Notes: a model not told the origin generated them from the sequence alone. A stretch of 64,000 nt of DNA from Eubacteriales bacterium (GCA_030531505.1 JAUNNH010000013.1:1-64000), one strand, 5' to 3'. Counted from the first letter of the stretch, positions 42,439-52,153 are shown. Program-made: numbers and translations.

Positions 42439-43539
42439 ATGAAACGCATCATCCATACCTTTATGCACGATTTCGGCCAGATGGTGGACGGCGTCCGCAT
42501 CGAACTGGACGTTTCTGCCCCTGCGCTGTCCGCGGAGGATTTCGTCTGCAGGAACTGTTTTTATAACCTTGGAGCTACGCAACCCATTCCCGGCGTAAAG
42601 AGCGTGGAAACGGAGGGAAATACGCTTGCCCTTAGCTTCGAGCCTTTCCTGTTCCGCTGTGATTTCTCCCTCTCCTGTGAGAAGCTTGACCTCACGATCA
42701 AAAAGGAGAACGCCGACGCAGTGGAGCTGTATCACGAGGAGCTGTTCCGCCCGGTGAAAAAGCCCGGACTCGTCTACCGCCTCTATGAGCCGGACGCCTT
42801 CGGCCCGAGGCCGCTGGTGCTGTTCCTGCACGGGGGCGGCGGCTGCGGCGAGGACAATCTCCTGCAGCTCACCGACACCGTCGGCGCGATCAAGCTCGCC
42901 GAGCGCGTGCCCGATATGTACGTCATGGCGCCGCAGGCTCCCGCGGGCGGGCTCAGCATGGAGGAGATGTTCGCAAAGATGTGCTCCAAGGGCGATCCGC
43001 ATAAGGTCATCCTCGGGGCCGACACCTGCAACGAGAAGATCGACCGCGGCTGGACGCGCGAGTATCTCGGCCGCGTGATCGACGAGATCCGCCTGCTGAT
43101 CGCCGAGGGCAGAGTGGACGCGCGCCGGGTCTACGTCATCGGCATGAGCATGGGCGGCTTCGGCACGCTCAAGGCCGTCGCCATGGCGCCGGGGCTCTTC
43201 GCCGCGTGCGCGCCGATCTGCCCGAGTCTGAATAATGAGACCTACCCGATCCTCGAGAATTTCCCTGCCGTGCCCTGCTATATCTCCACAGCCTATATCG
43301 ACCACCAGGTCAGCCGTCACGCCTACATCCTCCGGGCTGTGCAGAAGCTCTGGGATCAGGGACGGCGCGACGTGCGCTTTACGATCTATTCCGCCGAAGA
43401 GCTGGCAGCCTACGGCATCGGCGTGACCGAGGGCATCTCAGCCCGGGAGCTCTACGCCGAAAACCACAACAGCTGGATCCTGACGCTGCACAACGAGTAC
43501 TGCATCCTTGACTGGATGTTCTCTCACGTCAAGGGCTGA
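42439..43539 (+). CDS. alpha/beta-hydrolase esterase with N-terminal beta-sandwich
   Basis: The 366-aa protein has an N-terminal region of about 110 residues rich in beta strands (a likely sandwich domain), then an alpha/beta hydrolase with RPLVLFLHGGGGCGEDN (about 118-134), the elbow VIGMSMGGFGTLKAV (Ser about 237) and a C-terminal histidine in ENHNSWILTLHNE. This layout resembles the predicted peptidase/esterase proteins with an Ig-like head found beside FrmB-type enzymes. No signal peptide. It starts after AAGGAGG and is followed 3 bp later by the YesL-like gene. Confidence 0.8.
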   Translation: MKRIIHTFMHDFGQMVDGVRIELDVSAPALSAEDFVCRNCFYNLGATQPIPGVKSVETEGNTLALSFEPFLFRCDFSLSCEKLDLTIKKENADAVELYHEELFRPVKKPGLVYRLYEPDAFGPRPLVLFLHGGGGCGEDNLLQLTDTVGAIKLAERVPDMYVMAPQAPAGGLSMEEMFAKMCSKGDPHKVILGADTCNEKIDRGWTREYLGRVIDEIRLLIAEGRVDARRVYVIGMSMGGFGTLKAVAMAPGLFAACAPICPSLNNETYPILENFPAVPCYISTAYIDHQVSRHAYILRAVQKLWDQGRRDVRFTIYSAEELAAYGIGVTEGISARELYAENHNSWILTLHNEYCILDWMFSHVKG

Positions 43540-43542
43540 GCC

Positions 43543-44160
43543 ATGCTGAAACCGGACTCGCCCATCGGGCAGTTTTTGAGCCGGGTCTATGACCTGCTGA
43601 TGCTGAGCATTTTGTTCCTCGTTTTCTCCCTGCCCGTCGTGACGCTGGGCATTGCCTCCATTGCGCTCTACGAGATGGTCTATGCCGTCCGTGAGGGAAG
43701 AGATGGCATCATCTTCAAGGATTACTTTATGGCCTTCCGGCGCAATATCCGCAAGGGCTTCGGTCTGCTCGCGGTCTATGCCGTCGCCGTGCTGCTCTGC
43801 GGCGGAATCGCCGGGGCGCTGATCCTCCTGAAGTTCGACGTACGCCTTTCCTTCCTCATCCCGATCGCAGTGCTCGGCGGCCTCGTCTGCTGGGTCGAGG
43901 CGCTCGCCGGACGCTATGAGCAGAAGCTCACTGTCACGGTGCGCAACGCGTATCTGATCGGGCTCAGGAACCTGACGCTCACGCTGCTGCTGGCCCTGCT
44001 GCGCTTCGGTCCCATCGCCCTGATCTGGCTGCTGCCGGAGGATTTCCTGCGCTGGTACCTCTTTGGTCTGATGTTCTTCATCCCTGCCGGCAGCGCCTTT
44101 GGCATTGCCGCGCTGGTTCTGCGTACCCTCAGGAGACAGTATCCCGACCAATCCGATTGA
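43543..44160 (+). CDS. YesL-like DUF624 membrane protein
   Basis: The 205-aa membrane protein has about five spans and the DUF624 pattern (SPIGQFLSRVYDLLMLSILF at the N-terminus, a LPVVTLGIASIALYEMVY turn). DUF624 proteins such as YesL occur beside CUT1 importers and YesM/YesN regulators in many Firmicutes glycan loci; their molecular role is not established. Its presence ties the esterase operon to the oligosaccharide-import type of locus. Overlap with neighbours is minimal. Confidence 0.85.
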   Translation: MLKPDSPIGQFLSRVYDLLMLSILFLVFSLPVVTLGIASIALYEMVYAVREGRDGIIFKDYFMAFRRNIRKGFGLLAVYAVAVLLCGGIAGALILLKFDVRLSFLIPIAVLGGLVCWVEALAGRYEQKLTVTVRNAYLIGLRNLTLTLLLALLRFGPIALIWLLPEDFLRWYLFGLMFFIPAGSAFGIAALVLRTLRRQYPDQSD

Positions 44161-44174
44161 CAGGAGGAACCGCT

Positions 44175-45041
44175 ATGCTGAAAAAGTATGTCTATCACGA
44201 TGTGAACTTTCGCGGCACAATCGAGCGCGTACGCTATACGACGCATAACCCCGAGGGGGAAGTGCGCGAGAAGTACGCCAACGTCTATCTCCCTTACGGC
44301 TACGATCCGAATGGGGAAAAGCGTTATAATGTCCTCTACCTGATGCACGGCGGCGGCGGGAATCCGGACGCCTGGCTCGACTGCAGCATGGTCAAAAACA
44401 TGCTCGACTACTGCTTCTTCGAGAAAGAGGCCGAGCCGTTCATTGTCGTGTTCCCGAGCTTTTATAAGGAACAGATCAGCCGCATCGGCAAACCCGTGGC
44501 GGCGGTCGAATGGCAGAAGGTACAGGACTTCATCCCCGAGACAGTGAGCGAGCTGCTGCCCGCCGTGGAGAGCAGATACAGGAGCTTTGCCGAGAGTGTC
44601 GATGAAGCGGGCCTGTGCGCCAGCCGGGCGCACCGCGGCTTCGGCGGCTTCTCGATGGGCTCCTGCACGACCTGGTATCAGTTTTTGCGGAATCTGCCCC
44701 TTTTTTCCGTCTTTCTGCCCTTCAGCGGGGACTGCTGGGTGCTCGTCCCGCAGGGCGGCGGGAGTATGCCGGCCGAGACCGCCGACGTGCTCGCCCGCGC
44801 GGCGCTGGACGGCATCAAGAAGGGCTTCGATTTTCAGATCTTTGCCGCCACCGGCAGCGAGGATCCCGCGCTGCCGCACATGAGGCCGCAGATCGAGCAG
44901 ATGAAGCGCCACCCGGTCTTTGCTTTCAGTGAGGATCCGGCAGTCGGGAATCTGCATTTTGAAGTCGCCGAGGGCGAGCGCCACGCCTATGAATGCGTGT
45001 ACAACTATCTCTACAGCTATCTCCCAATCTTATTTCAGTGA
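44175..45041 (+). CDS. FrmB/XynZ-like CE1 esterase
   Basis: The ATG at 44175 follows AGGAGGAA. The 288-aa protein starts with a strand-rich segment (TIERVRYTTHNPEGEVREKY, a beta pair common in CE1 feruloyl/acetyl esterases), then YNVLYLMHGGGGNPDAW, the elbow FGGFSMGSCTTWYQF (Ser about 160) and EVAEGERHAYECVYNYL with the catalytic His (about 270). Among the family members here it is closest in layout to the esterase domain of xylanase Z. No signal peptide or xylanase partner. Confidence 0.85.
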   Translation: MLKKYVYHDVNFRGTIERVRYTTHNPEGEVREKYANVYLPYGYDPNGEKRYNVLYLMHGGGGNPDAWLDCSMVKNMLDYCFFEKEAEPFIVVFPSFYKEQISRIGKPVAAVEWQKVQDFIPETVSELLPAVESRYRSFAESVDEAGLCASRAHRGFGGFSMGSCTTWYQFLRNLPLFSVFLPFSGDCWVLVPQGGGSMPAETADVLARAALDGIKKGFDFQIFAATGSEDPALPHMRPQIEQMKRHPVFAFSEDPAVGNLHFEVAEGERHAYECVYNYLYSYLPILFQ

Positions 45042-45050
45042 GGTGCACCA

Positions 45051-46508
45051 ATGGAACTGAGACTGCGGGCGGGCACGCCCAACGATGAAAACCGTGACTA
45101 TGTGCCTCTCGGCATCCCCGGCACGGACATGACCGTAAACGAAAACGGCAACAACTCCCAGGTCTGGCCCGAGAGGCTGCGCGAATATACCGGAGAACTG
45201 GCCGACGGCCTGACGGATCGCTGGTATGAGTACGTCCCCACAAGCTATGACGGCTCCCGACCGGTGCCGCTGGTGGTGAGCAACCACGGGGGACAGATGA
45301 GCGGCTGGGCGCAGGCGGTCTACAGCTCCTGGACGCTGCTGGCGGAGCGCGAGGGCTTCATCTGTGTCTTCCCCGACGCGCATGAGCTCAAAATGTGGAT
45401 GATCCAGGGCATGGCCGACAAGGTGCGCGCCCATCCCGAGCTGGTGCTGCCGATACCGATGGACCCGCCGGACTGGCGCGATAACCACGACGTAAAATTC
45501 GTCAGGGCGCTGATCGGGCGGATGCAGGAAACATACAACATCGATGCGGGACGCATCTACATGCACGGCATGAGCATGGGGCATATGATGACCGATCAGT
45601 TCGCCCGTTTTCACGGCGATCTGCTGGCCGGGGCGGCCGGCTCCGGCGCGGGCAGCATGGCCAGTCAGCTCTATGACACCGACGGAGGGCTTCGCAACTG
45701 GGGCGGCCCGGTGCCCATGTGGATCTCCCACCCGGAGCTCAACGGCATGGACGGCCCGAAGCAGGAAGAAAACGCGCAGCAGAAGACGAGCCGTGCGTAC
45801 TGGTCTGAGGTCAACGGCATTCACGGCCTGCCGCAGATCCGTATTGAGGGCGAGGACAATTACGCTTTCTATCGCGGCGAGAAGGCCGATCTCGTGTGGC
45901 TGGACATCAAGAACCGCGACCACGGCCAGACGCTGGATGAGGCTTTCCTGATCTGGAAGTATCTCTTCTCCGGATGCCGGCGTCTGTCGGACGGGACGAT
46001 CGCGCGCGAGGAGAGCCTTGCCGCCGCAGAGGGGGACGCCCACGCGCTGGCCTTTGCCGCGGGCTCTCGTAAGGCGTGGCTGCACAACGCGCCTGTGGCG
46101 CTGCCGGCTGCGCCGCTTATGTGGAACAAGCTCAAGTACCACGGCCTTGAGGGCGGCACGATGGTGCGAGGGCGCTATCTCTGCGTACCGCTTCGCTTCC
46201 TGGCGGAACGCTTCGGGATGTCCTATGAAACGAATGAAGCGGGCACAGAGGCAACAGTGACGCTTCGCGACGGCCGCCGGGTGCAGTTTGCCCGCGGCGT
46301 CATCGCCTGTCTGGTGGACGATGAGCTGGTCGATATGTATTGCGAGACGCTCCAGCGTGAGGGCGAGCTGCTGGTCAGTGTCGAGTGGTTCTGCCGCTGG
46401 CTCCTGAATCTGAACGTCTCCGCCTGCGGCGACGTCGTCTATGTCACCGACCATGTTGCCGAGCTGTCCACGTTTATGGCCGAGCTGCTGAAAGAGCTGC
46501 TCAGCTGA
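45051..46508 (+). CDS. PHB-depolymerase-like esterase fused to a copper-amine-oxidase-N-like domain (copy 3)
   Basis: The 485-aa third copy of the fusion has VPLVVSNHGGQMSGWAQ, the elbow MHGMSMGHMMTDQF (Ser about 174), the His block IKNRDHGQTLDEA and the stalk-like domain with RYLCVPLRFLAERFGM and ELLVSVEWFCRWLLNL. Residue patterns around the active site differ from copies 1 and 2, which suggests a different substrate range. It starts 9 bp after the CE1 esterase behind GAGGTG. Confidence 0.8.
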   Translation: MELRLRAGTPNDENRDYVPLGIPGTDMTVNENGNNSQVWPERLREYTGELADGLTDRWYEYVPTSYDGSRPVPLVVSNHGGQMSGWAQAVYSSWTLLAEREGFICVFPDAHELKMWMIQGMADKVRAHPELVLPIPMDPPDWRDNHDVKFVRALIGRMQETYNIDAGRIYMHGMSMGHMMTDQFARFHGDLLAGAAGSGAGSMASQLYDTDGGLRNWGGPVPMWISHPELNGMDGPKQEENAQQKTSRAYWSEVNGIHGLPQIRIEGEDNYAFYRGEKADLVWLDIKNRDHGQTLDEAFLIWKYLFSGCRRLSDGTIAREESLAAAEGDAHALAFAAGSRKAWLHNAPVALPAAPLMWNKLKYHGLEGGTMVRGRYLCVPLRFLAERFGMSYETNEAGTEATVTLRDGRRVQFARGVIACLVDDELVDMYCETLQREGELLVSVEWFCRWLLNLNVSACGDVVYVTDHVAELSTFMAELLKELLS

Positions 46509-46537
46509 GCGATGAATACAACAGGAGGTATCTGCCT

Positions 46538-48148
46538 GTGAATCCCTACTCCTATGAACCGGTCAAGCCGGTTGTGGAAACCAGATTCGGCAAGCTCCGC
46601 GGTGCTTGCTACGGCGGCGTAAACATGTTTATGGGCGTGAAATATGCCGATGCGCCGCGCTTTCAGCTGCCTGTGGAGCCGCAGCCCTGGGAGGGCGTGA
46701 AGAACGCCTACGTCTATGGGCCGATCTCCCCGCAGATGGGTGAACCGAACCCCTTCCCGTTCTACCGCGGCATCCTCCTGCTGCAGAAGGAGGGCGAGGA
46801 CTGCCAGAATCTGAATATCTGGGCGCCGAGGGATCCCGGCAACGGGAAAAAACCCGTCTTTGTATGGATTCATGGCGGGGGCTTCATGGCGGGCAACGCC
46901 ATGGAGGAATACTCCTTCGACGGTTTTCATCTGGCCAGAGAGGGAGACGTGGTGTTCGTCTCCATTAATCACCGGCTGAACATCCTCGGCTATATGAATC
47001 TGACGGAATACGGCGAGGCCTTTGCCGAATCTCCGAATCTCGGTCTCTGGGATCTCGTGATGGCGCTCAAATGGATCCATGAGAACATTGCGGCCTTCGG
47101 CGGCGACCCCGATAACGTAACCATCTGCGGTCATTCCGGCGGCGGCGGAAAGGTGCTCTGCCTCTATCAGATGCCCGAGGCCGCTCCTTACTTCCAGCGC
47201 GGTATCTGCCTGAGCGGGGCGACACCCGAAGGCCCGGCCAGCGAGCCGGAGGATACCCGCGTACTGGCACGGGAGATGCTCGCGCAGCTCGGCATCACAA
47301 AAGACAACATCGATGAGGTGTATACCGTTTCCTTCCGGCGCCTGTGCCGGGCTTACCGACAGGTGGCGTCCCGGCTCTGGAACGAGGGGCGCTGTGTAGT
47401 TTTTGAGCCGCAGAAAACGGCGCGGTTTATCGGCTTTCCGCCCTTCAACGGCTTTGCGTCCTGCTCCGGTCGGAAGCCTCTGATCGTGAGCACCGTGATG
47501 GCCGAGTTTGCCATGTGCCCGGTGAAAGCCGAGGAAAAGGCCGCCATGAATGAGGCGGACAAGATCGCTTTTCTTCGCAGGACTTTCGGCGAGAAAGCCG
47601 ACGGGCTGATCACCCGCTTTCGCAGCAGCTATCCGGAGCATGACCTGATGGATATTTTCTGCACCGACACCGTGTTCCGCAGACCGACTGTGGAGACCGC
47701 GCTGGAAAAGGCCCGCTGCGGGGCGAACAACACCTATGTGTTCCTGGCCGCGCTCAACACGCTTGAGGATGGGAATCCGCCGATGTGGCACGGGGCCGAT
47801 GTCGGTTATGCCTTCCGAAACGAGGATCGGGTTTTCATCCTGAACGATCCGGTCTACGGCCCGCAGATGTCTGACATTTTCAGCTCCATCCTGCTGAACT
47901 TTGCCCGGACCGGCGATCCCAACAACGCCTGTTTGCCGAGGTGGGAGCCCTTTACGGAGGACGAGCCGTGGACCATGGTCATCGACAAGGTCTGCGAACT
48001 GAAACGGGATATCGATCCCGAGACAGGAAAGAGCATCCCCTTTGATTCGCGCTATCTGGATCTGCTGTCGAGCTGTGTGCCGCCTTTCCGTCTCCCCGCC
48101 ATGTTTGCGGAGGAGGGGGCAAGCGCACAGATCGAAATGGACAAATGA
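46538..48148 (+). CDS. type-B carboxylesterase (second copy)
   Basis: The GTG at 46538 follows AGGAGG; the frame upstream overlaps the previous gene and is not used. The 536-aa protein is a paralogue of the one at 25990 with the same landmarks: VVETRFGKLRGACYGG, DCQNLNIWAP, VWIHGGGFMAGN, the elbow GHSGGGGKV and MWHGADVGYAF for the histidine. Both therefore share the unusual GHSGGG elbow. No signal peptide. It is encoded on the opposite strand to its paralogue, so each of the two divergent transcripts carries one type-B enzyme. Confidence 0.85.
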   Translation: MNPYSYEPVKPVVETRFGKLRGACYGGVNMFMGVKYADAPRFQLPVEPQPWEGVKNAYVYGPISPQMGEPNPFPFYRGILLLQKEGEDCQNLNIWAPRDPGNGKKPVFVWIHGGGFMAGNAMEEYSFDGFHLAREGDVVFVSINHRLNILGYMNLTEYGEAFAESPNLGLWDLVMALKWIHENIAAFGGDPDNVTICGHSGGGGKVLCLYQMPEAAPYFQRGICLSGATPEGPASEPEDTRVLAREMLAQLGITKDNIDEVYTVSFRRLCRAYRQVASRLWNEGRCVVFEPQKTARFIGFPPFNGFASCSGRKPLIVSTVMAEFAMCPVKAEEKAAMNEADKIAFLRRTFGEKADGLITRFRSSYPEHDLMDIFCTDTVFRRPTVETALEKARCGANNTYVFLAALNTLEDGNPPMWHGADVGYAFRNEDRVFILNDPVYGPQMSDIFSSILLNFARTGDPNNACLPRWEPFTEDEPWTMVIDKVCELKRDIDPETGKSIPFDSRYLDLLSSCVPPFRLPAMFAEEGASAQIEMDK

Positions 48149-48160
48149 CGGAGGAACGCT

Positions 48161-49345
48161 ATGAGCAAATGGATCCCGACCTGGAGCTATGTCCCCATCG
48201 ACTACGGTCTGGACGTCGCGGTGTTTGAGGATATCAGTCAGCGCGTCCTGATCCGCAACAATCTGCGCGGTGAGGCCATACGACTGCGCTTTCAGAACGA
48301 CGGAGGCGAAACGCCGCTTCACATCGAACACGCGTCGGTGGTGCTTGTGAACCGCGTCACCGGACGCTGCTCTCAGCGTCACGATGTGACGATCGACGGC
48401 GAGACACGGATCGTTCTGCCGCCGGAAAGCCGCCCCTGGTCTGACCCGGTCGCACTGCCCTTGACAGAGGAGGACGATCTGCTCGTCTGGCTGTACTTCA
48501 AGGAAAAGGCGCAGGCCCGCTCCGTCTGCGTCACCTTCACGGGAAAAGGCTGGCAGAGCACTCAGCATAAAGGGAATTTCCATGAGACTGAGGCGCTGGG
48601 CTACACCTTCAAATCGGAGCTGGCACCGCTGCTGGCCGCCGATCCCAACCCAAACCAGTACGCGGTGGGGCTCTTCGCCGTCTCGGTTCTGGCCGGGGAT
48701 GTCACGAAGCTGATCGGGTTGTTCGGAGACTCCATCACCCAGATGTCCTTCTTCCATGACGAGCTGTTGGAGCGGCTGTACAGGGCATATCCGGGGCGCT
48801 GTGCGCTCATCAACGGCGGTATTTGCGGCAATCGCATTCAGAAGCCTTTCCCGGTCCTGCCGGACTTTCCGGGCGGTGGGAAGCAGTTCGGCCCCGCCGG
48901 ACGGGAGCGCTTCCTGCGCGATCTCTTTGACTCTGCCGCACCGGACGCGGTGTTTATCCTGGAGGGCGTCAACGACTGTACGCATTCCATTGTCTTTACC
49001 GAGCCGGAGATCCCGACGGCGGACGACATCTTCGGCGCTTTGTGTGATGTGATCCGGCAGGCGCAGGAGCGGGGAACCCGTGTATACGTCGGTACAATCC
49101 CGCCGCTGGGCGGCTTCGGTGAAGCGTGGCGGGACGCGGCGGAGACTCTGCGCGTCCAATACAACGAGCGGATTCGCGAAAGCGGTCTCCCGGATGCTGT
49201 GGTGGATTTGGATGCGAAAATGCGCGATCCTCATGATCCCCATCGTCTGCGCGCCGACCTGCATCTCGGGGACGGCGTCCATCCCAACTGGCGCGGCGGC
49301 GCGTGCATGGCCGAGGCCGTGATGGAACGCTGTTTTCCTGACTGA
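48161..49345 (+). CDS. SGNH/GDSL hydrolase with N-terminal beta-rich domain
   Basis: The 394-aa protein has a beta-rich N-terminal domain (about residues 1-175) and an SGNH domain with IGLFGDSITQMSFF (Ser about 190), NGGICGNRI, FILEGVNDCTHS and the late GDGVHPNWRGG containing the catalytic Asp/His pair. It differs from the CE2-like gene at 27519 in domain order details and motifs. No signal peptide. Relatives include rhamnogalacturonan acetylesterases and lysophospholipases; in this context deacetylation of a sugar is the likelier role. Confidence 0.85.
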   Translation: MSKWIPTWSYVPIDYGLDVAVFEDISQRVLIRNNLRGEAIRLRFQNDGGETPLHIEHASVVLVNRVTGRCSQRHDVTIDGETRIVLPPESRPWSDPVALPLTEEDDLLVWLYFKEKAQARSVCVTFTGKGWQSTQHKGNFHETEALGYTFKSELAPLLAADPNPNQYAVGLFAVSVLAGDVTKLIGLFGDSITQMSFFHDELLERLYRAYPGRCALINGGICGNRIQKPFPVLPDFPGGGKQFGPAGRERFLRDLFDSAAPDAVFILEGVNDCTHSIVFTEPEIPTADDIFGALCDVIRQAQERGTRVYVGTIPPLGGFGEAWRDAAETLRVQYNERIRESGLPDAVVDLDAKMRDPHDPHRLRADLHLGDGVHPNWRGGACMAEAVMERCFPD

Positions 49346-49452
49346 TTCATGCCCATCTCCGTCACTTCCGGGGCGGATTTGTTTTTGCTCTTCACCTGGC
49401 ATAAAGGGAGAAATCGTGTGTCGTAAGAAAGAACAAAGAGGGGGACCTTGAC

Positions 49453-50316
49453 ATGGGAAAACGCTTTGACACGATCCTGTTCCCCGGCGGGAAGCACAAA
49501 GCTTTTACTCTGAGCTACGACGACGGCGTGGTACAGGACAGAAGACTGGCCGCGCTCTTCCGGCGCTACGGGGCGAAAGCGACCTTCAATCTCAACTCGG
49601 CACTGTTGGGCAAGGAGGACATGGGTGGTTATCCGGGCAAACCGGATCTGGACATCTCCAAGCTTCCCGTCGAAGAGTTGGAGACGGTCTACGCCGGGCA
49701 TGAGATCGCCGGGCATGGCCTGTATCACTCCGATCTGGCTGCCGTCGGCGAGCCGCTGTGTGCCTATGAAGTCACCGAGGACAAGCGACGGCTCGAGGCG
49801 TTGACCGGGCAGCCGCTGCGCATGTTCGCCTATCCCTTCGGAACTTTCAATCAGGCGGTCAAGGATACGCTGCGGCTGGCGGGCTATCAGGGCGCGCGCA
49901 CGGTTCGTTCCACCCATGCCTTTTCTCTGCCGTCCGATCCCCTGGAATGGGATCCCACCTGCCATCACAACGACCCGAGGCTGATGGAACTGGCAAAAAC
50001 GTTCGTCGAAGCCGCGCTCCCTTTCCCCATGCTGCTTTATGTCTGGGGTCACGGCTATGAGTTCGACGACGACAACAACTGGGAGCGGATGGAGATGCTG
50101 CTGGCATACCTCCAGCCGCACGCAGATCAGATCTGGTTTGCCTCAAACGGAGAGATCCTGGCATATCTCGACGCGTATCGGCGGCTGGAATACTCCGTGG
50201 ACGGATCGCTGATCCGAAACCCCAGCGCGATTGACGTCATGATCCGCCCAGCCTTCGGACAGGAACTGCTGCTGAAAGCCGGGGACGTGACACGTGTACC
50301 GGAGACGCCGCTATAG
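49453..50316 (+). CDS. polysaccharide deacetylase (CE4/NodB) family protein
   Basis: The 287-aa protein has the NodB motifs: FTLSYDDGVVQD (motif 1 with the metal/catalytic Asp pair, about residues 19-30), HEIAGHGLYHSDL (motif 2, both metal histidines, about 82-94) and FAYPFGTFN (motif 3). CE4 enzymes use a divalent metal to remove N- or O-acetyl groups. It lacks a signal peptide, whereas peptidoglycan deacetylases are exported, which again points to a cytoplasmic soluble substrate. A gap of 107 bp separates it from the SGNH gene; no terminator was seen there. It closes the operon. Confidence 0.85.
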   Translation: MGKRFDTILFPGGKHKAFTLSYDDGVVQDRRLAALFRRYGAKATFNLNSALLGKEDMGGYPGKPDLDISKLPVEELETVYAGHEIAGHGLYHSDLAAVGEPLCAYEVTEDKRRLEALTGQPLRMFAYPFGTFNQAVKDTLRLAGYQGARTVRSTHAFSLPSDPLEWDPTCHHNDPRLMELAKTFVEAALPFPMLLYVWGHGYEFDDDNNWERMEMLLAYLQPHADQIWFASNGEILAYLDAYRRLEYSVDGSLIRNPSAIDVMIRPAFGQELLLKAGDVTRVPETPL

Positions 50317-50323
50317 GGACTGA

Positions 50324-50352
50324 TTGAATAAAACCTCGGATTGTGCTATTAT
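50324..50352 (+). promoter_or_regulatory. sigma-A promoter of the two-component system
   Basis: TTGAAT (50324-50329), 17 bp, TATTAT (50347-50352), 40 bp before the kinase GTG. The regulators thus can be made without the operon being induced. Confidence 0.7.
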
Positions 50353-50391
50353 ATTCGGGAAAAAGGAAGAGAGAAAGTGGGGAGGATCAGC

Positions 50392-52149
50392 GTGAAACAC
50401 CGGCAGTCCGGGAAAAAGCTCATAGTGCGGCTGTTCTGCGTGATGATCGCGGCGACCCTGCTCTGCTTCGGGGTATGGGGCATCTATTCTCTGCGCTCTG
50501 TCCAGCGGGAGCTGCGCTACTGCAATGAGGCCGCGCTGGACGTGTTCTTTCAGGGCCTGCAGTTCATTGCGGAGGATCTGGAGGAGTTTGACGAGCTCAT
50601 CTATGAAAAGAGCTCCCTCTTCTCCCTGCTGGACTTGCAGAGCATCTCCATCGAGCAGCGCAGCGCCGCTGAGATGAGCCTCCGTCAGCTCTGCCGCAGC
50701 CGCACCACCGCCTGCACCGCCATCTATCTCTTTCAGCGCGGCGACGGCTTCAGCTTCTACAGCGTAGGGAACGCCTTCCTCGGGAACAATGTCCTCACCG
50801 CAGATACCGTAAACACCATGGCCGCTGTGCGCGCTTTCTGGGAGTCGCAGGCAAGTGATTCCCTGCAGCGCTGGGTGTTGTTTGACAGCGACAGCGCAGC
50901 GCTGCTGATGCACGCCGTTCAGCGCGGGTCACTCTGCGCCTGTGTCATGATCGACCTCAACGCCTACATTCGAACCCACCAAACCGAAGCGGGAGGGTCC
51001 GGGATCTCCTATGCCTTCTATAATGAAGACCGGGTGTTGACCGAGACCGACTATGTCCGCGACGCCGGACTGACGATCACAGATCTGCAGCAGGCAAACG
51101 GTGACACCCGGCATGTCCGCGGAGGCTACCTGGTGCTCCATTCCCGCGTTTCGGATGAACTGAACATCGGGCTGTGCGGCATGATCTCCCTGACCGGCGT
51201 CTGGGCTAATCTGCGCATCTATTCCGCGCTGCTTGTCGGAACACTCCTTGTGATCAGCGCCATCTTCCTTGCCATTTACAATCTGATGAACCGGATGCTG
51301 ATTTATCCGCTCGACCGGATTTCCGCGGCCAGCCGTCAGGTTGCGGCAGGCTCCGCGGAAATCGAACAACAGCCCGAATCCATTCAGGAGCTGGACGCCA
51401 TACAGAATGCTCTGAAAGGTCTGGTGGAGCAGAAGGTCTCTCTGGAGAGGGAATCCATCAACCAGGCGTATCAGAAAGAACACGCCATGCTGCAGTACTA
51501 TCAGCTGCAGACGCGATCTCACTTTTTCCTGAACTGCCTCAAGAGCATTTACAATATGACTGCGCGCGGAGAGCATGAAAAAACGCAGCGGGTTGTCGCT
51601 CTGTTTTCCAACCATCTGCGCTATGTCTTCCATGACGGACTCTCTCTGATTCCGATCCGGGCGGAGCTTGACGAGGTCAACGACTATTTCCATATCATCG
51701 AGCTGGAGCGCTCAGACCATATTCTGCTGACACAGGAGGTCGATCCTGAGCTGATGGATTTCCCGGTCCCTCCGCTGGTGATCCAGACGTTTCTGGAAAA
51801 CTTCAACAAGCATAACGCGCAGGGGGAGCGCATTCTGCGCTTTTCAATCCGTATCGACCGGGTCGAAATGGAGGAGCAGCGTTATGTTCGCATCCGTCTG
51901 AGCGATAACGGCGTCGGCTACGAAAAGGACGCGCTGAAGGATTTGGAGCGCCGGGACGAGCTCTTCTCCCAGTACCATGTGGGCATACAGAATCTTTTGA
52001 GACGCCTGGATATCATCTACCAGAAGCGGCAGCAGATTGCATTTTACAACAATCCCGGCGGCGGAGCCTGTTCGGTTCTGTATCTCCCGTGCGAACGTGC
52101 TGAGCAGACTGCGTCAGAAGCGGCGGAAATCCGGGCGGAAGGAGAGTGA
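50392..52149 (+). CDS. YesM-type sensor histidine kinase
   Basis: The GTG at 50392 follows GGGGAGG. The 585-aa protein has two membrane spans (about residues 12-34 and 280-300) around an extracytoplasmic sensor of about 240 residues, a HAMP region, the His_kinase dimerisation block with the phospho-His in RSHFFLNCLKS (a variant of the usual NPHFLYN), and an HATPase domain with VPPLVIQTFLENFNKHN and SDNGVGYE. YesM-type kinases sense carbohydrate or a loaded binding protein outside the cell and phosphorylate a YesN-type regulator. It is followed 4 bp later by that regulator. Confidence 0.9.
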   Translation: MKHRQSGKKLIVRLFCVMIAATLLCFGVWGIYSLRSVQRELRYCNEAALDVFFQGLQFIAEDLEEFDELIYEKSSLFSLLDLQSISIEQRSAAEMSLRQLCRSRTTACTAIYLFQRGDGFSFYSVGNAFLGNNVLTADTVNTMAAVRAFWESQASDSLQRWVLFDSDSAALLMHAVQRGSLCACVMIDLNAYIRTHQTEAGGSGISYAFYNEDRVLTETDYVRDAGLTITDLQQANGDTRHVRGGYLVLHSRVSDELNIGLCGMISLTGVWANLRIYSALLVGTLLVISAIFLAIYNLMNRMLIYPLDRISAASRQVAAGSAEIEQQPESIQELDAIQNALKGLVEQKVSLERESINQAYQKEHAMLQYYQLQTRSHFFLNCLKSIYNMTARGEHEKTQRVVALFSNHLRYVFHDGLSLIPIRAELDEVNDYFHIIELERSDHILLTQEVDPELMDFPVPPLVIQTFLENFNKHNAQGERILRFSIRIDRVEMEEQRYVRIRLSDNGVGYEKDALKDLERRDELFSQYHVGIQNLLRRLDIIYQKRQQIAFYNNPGGGACSVLYLPCERAEQTASEAAEIRAEGE

Positions 52150-52153
52150 GCAA

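Noticed and set aside
34818..45041. Annotation of the FrmB-like genes as S-formylglutathione hydrolases for formaldehyde
   Set aside because: There is no formaldehyde dehydrogenase or glutathione pathway gene nearby, and six divergent copies in one operon do not fit a detoxification role.
46439..49402. A 987-codon open frame on the minus strand
   Set aside because: It is a shadow of the type-B carboxylesterase and SGNH genes on the plus strand, which have ribosome sites and clear motifs; the antisense translation shows no family features.
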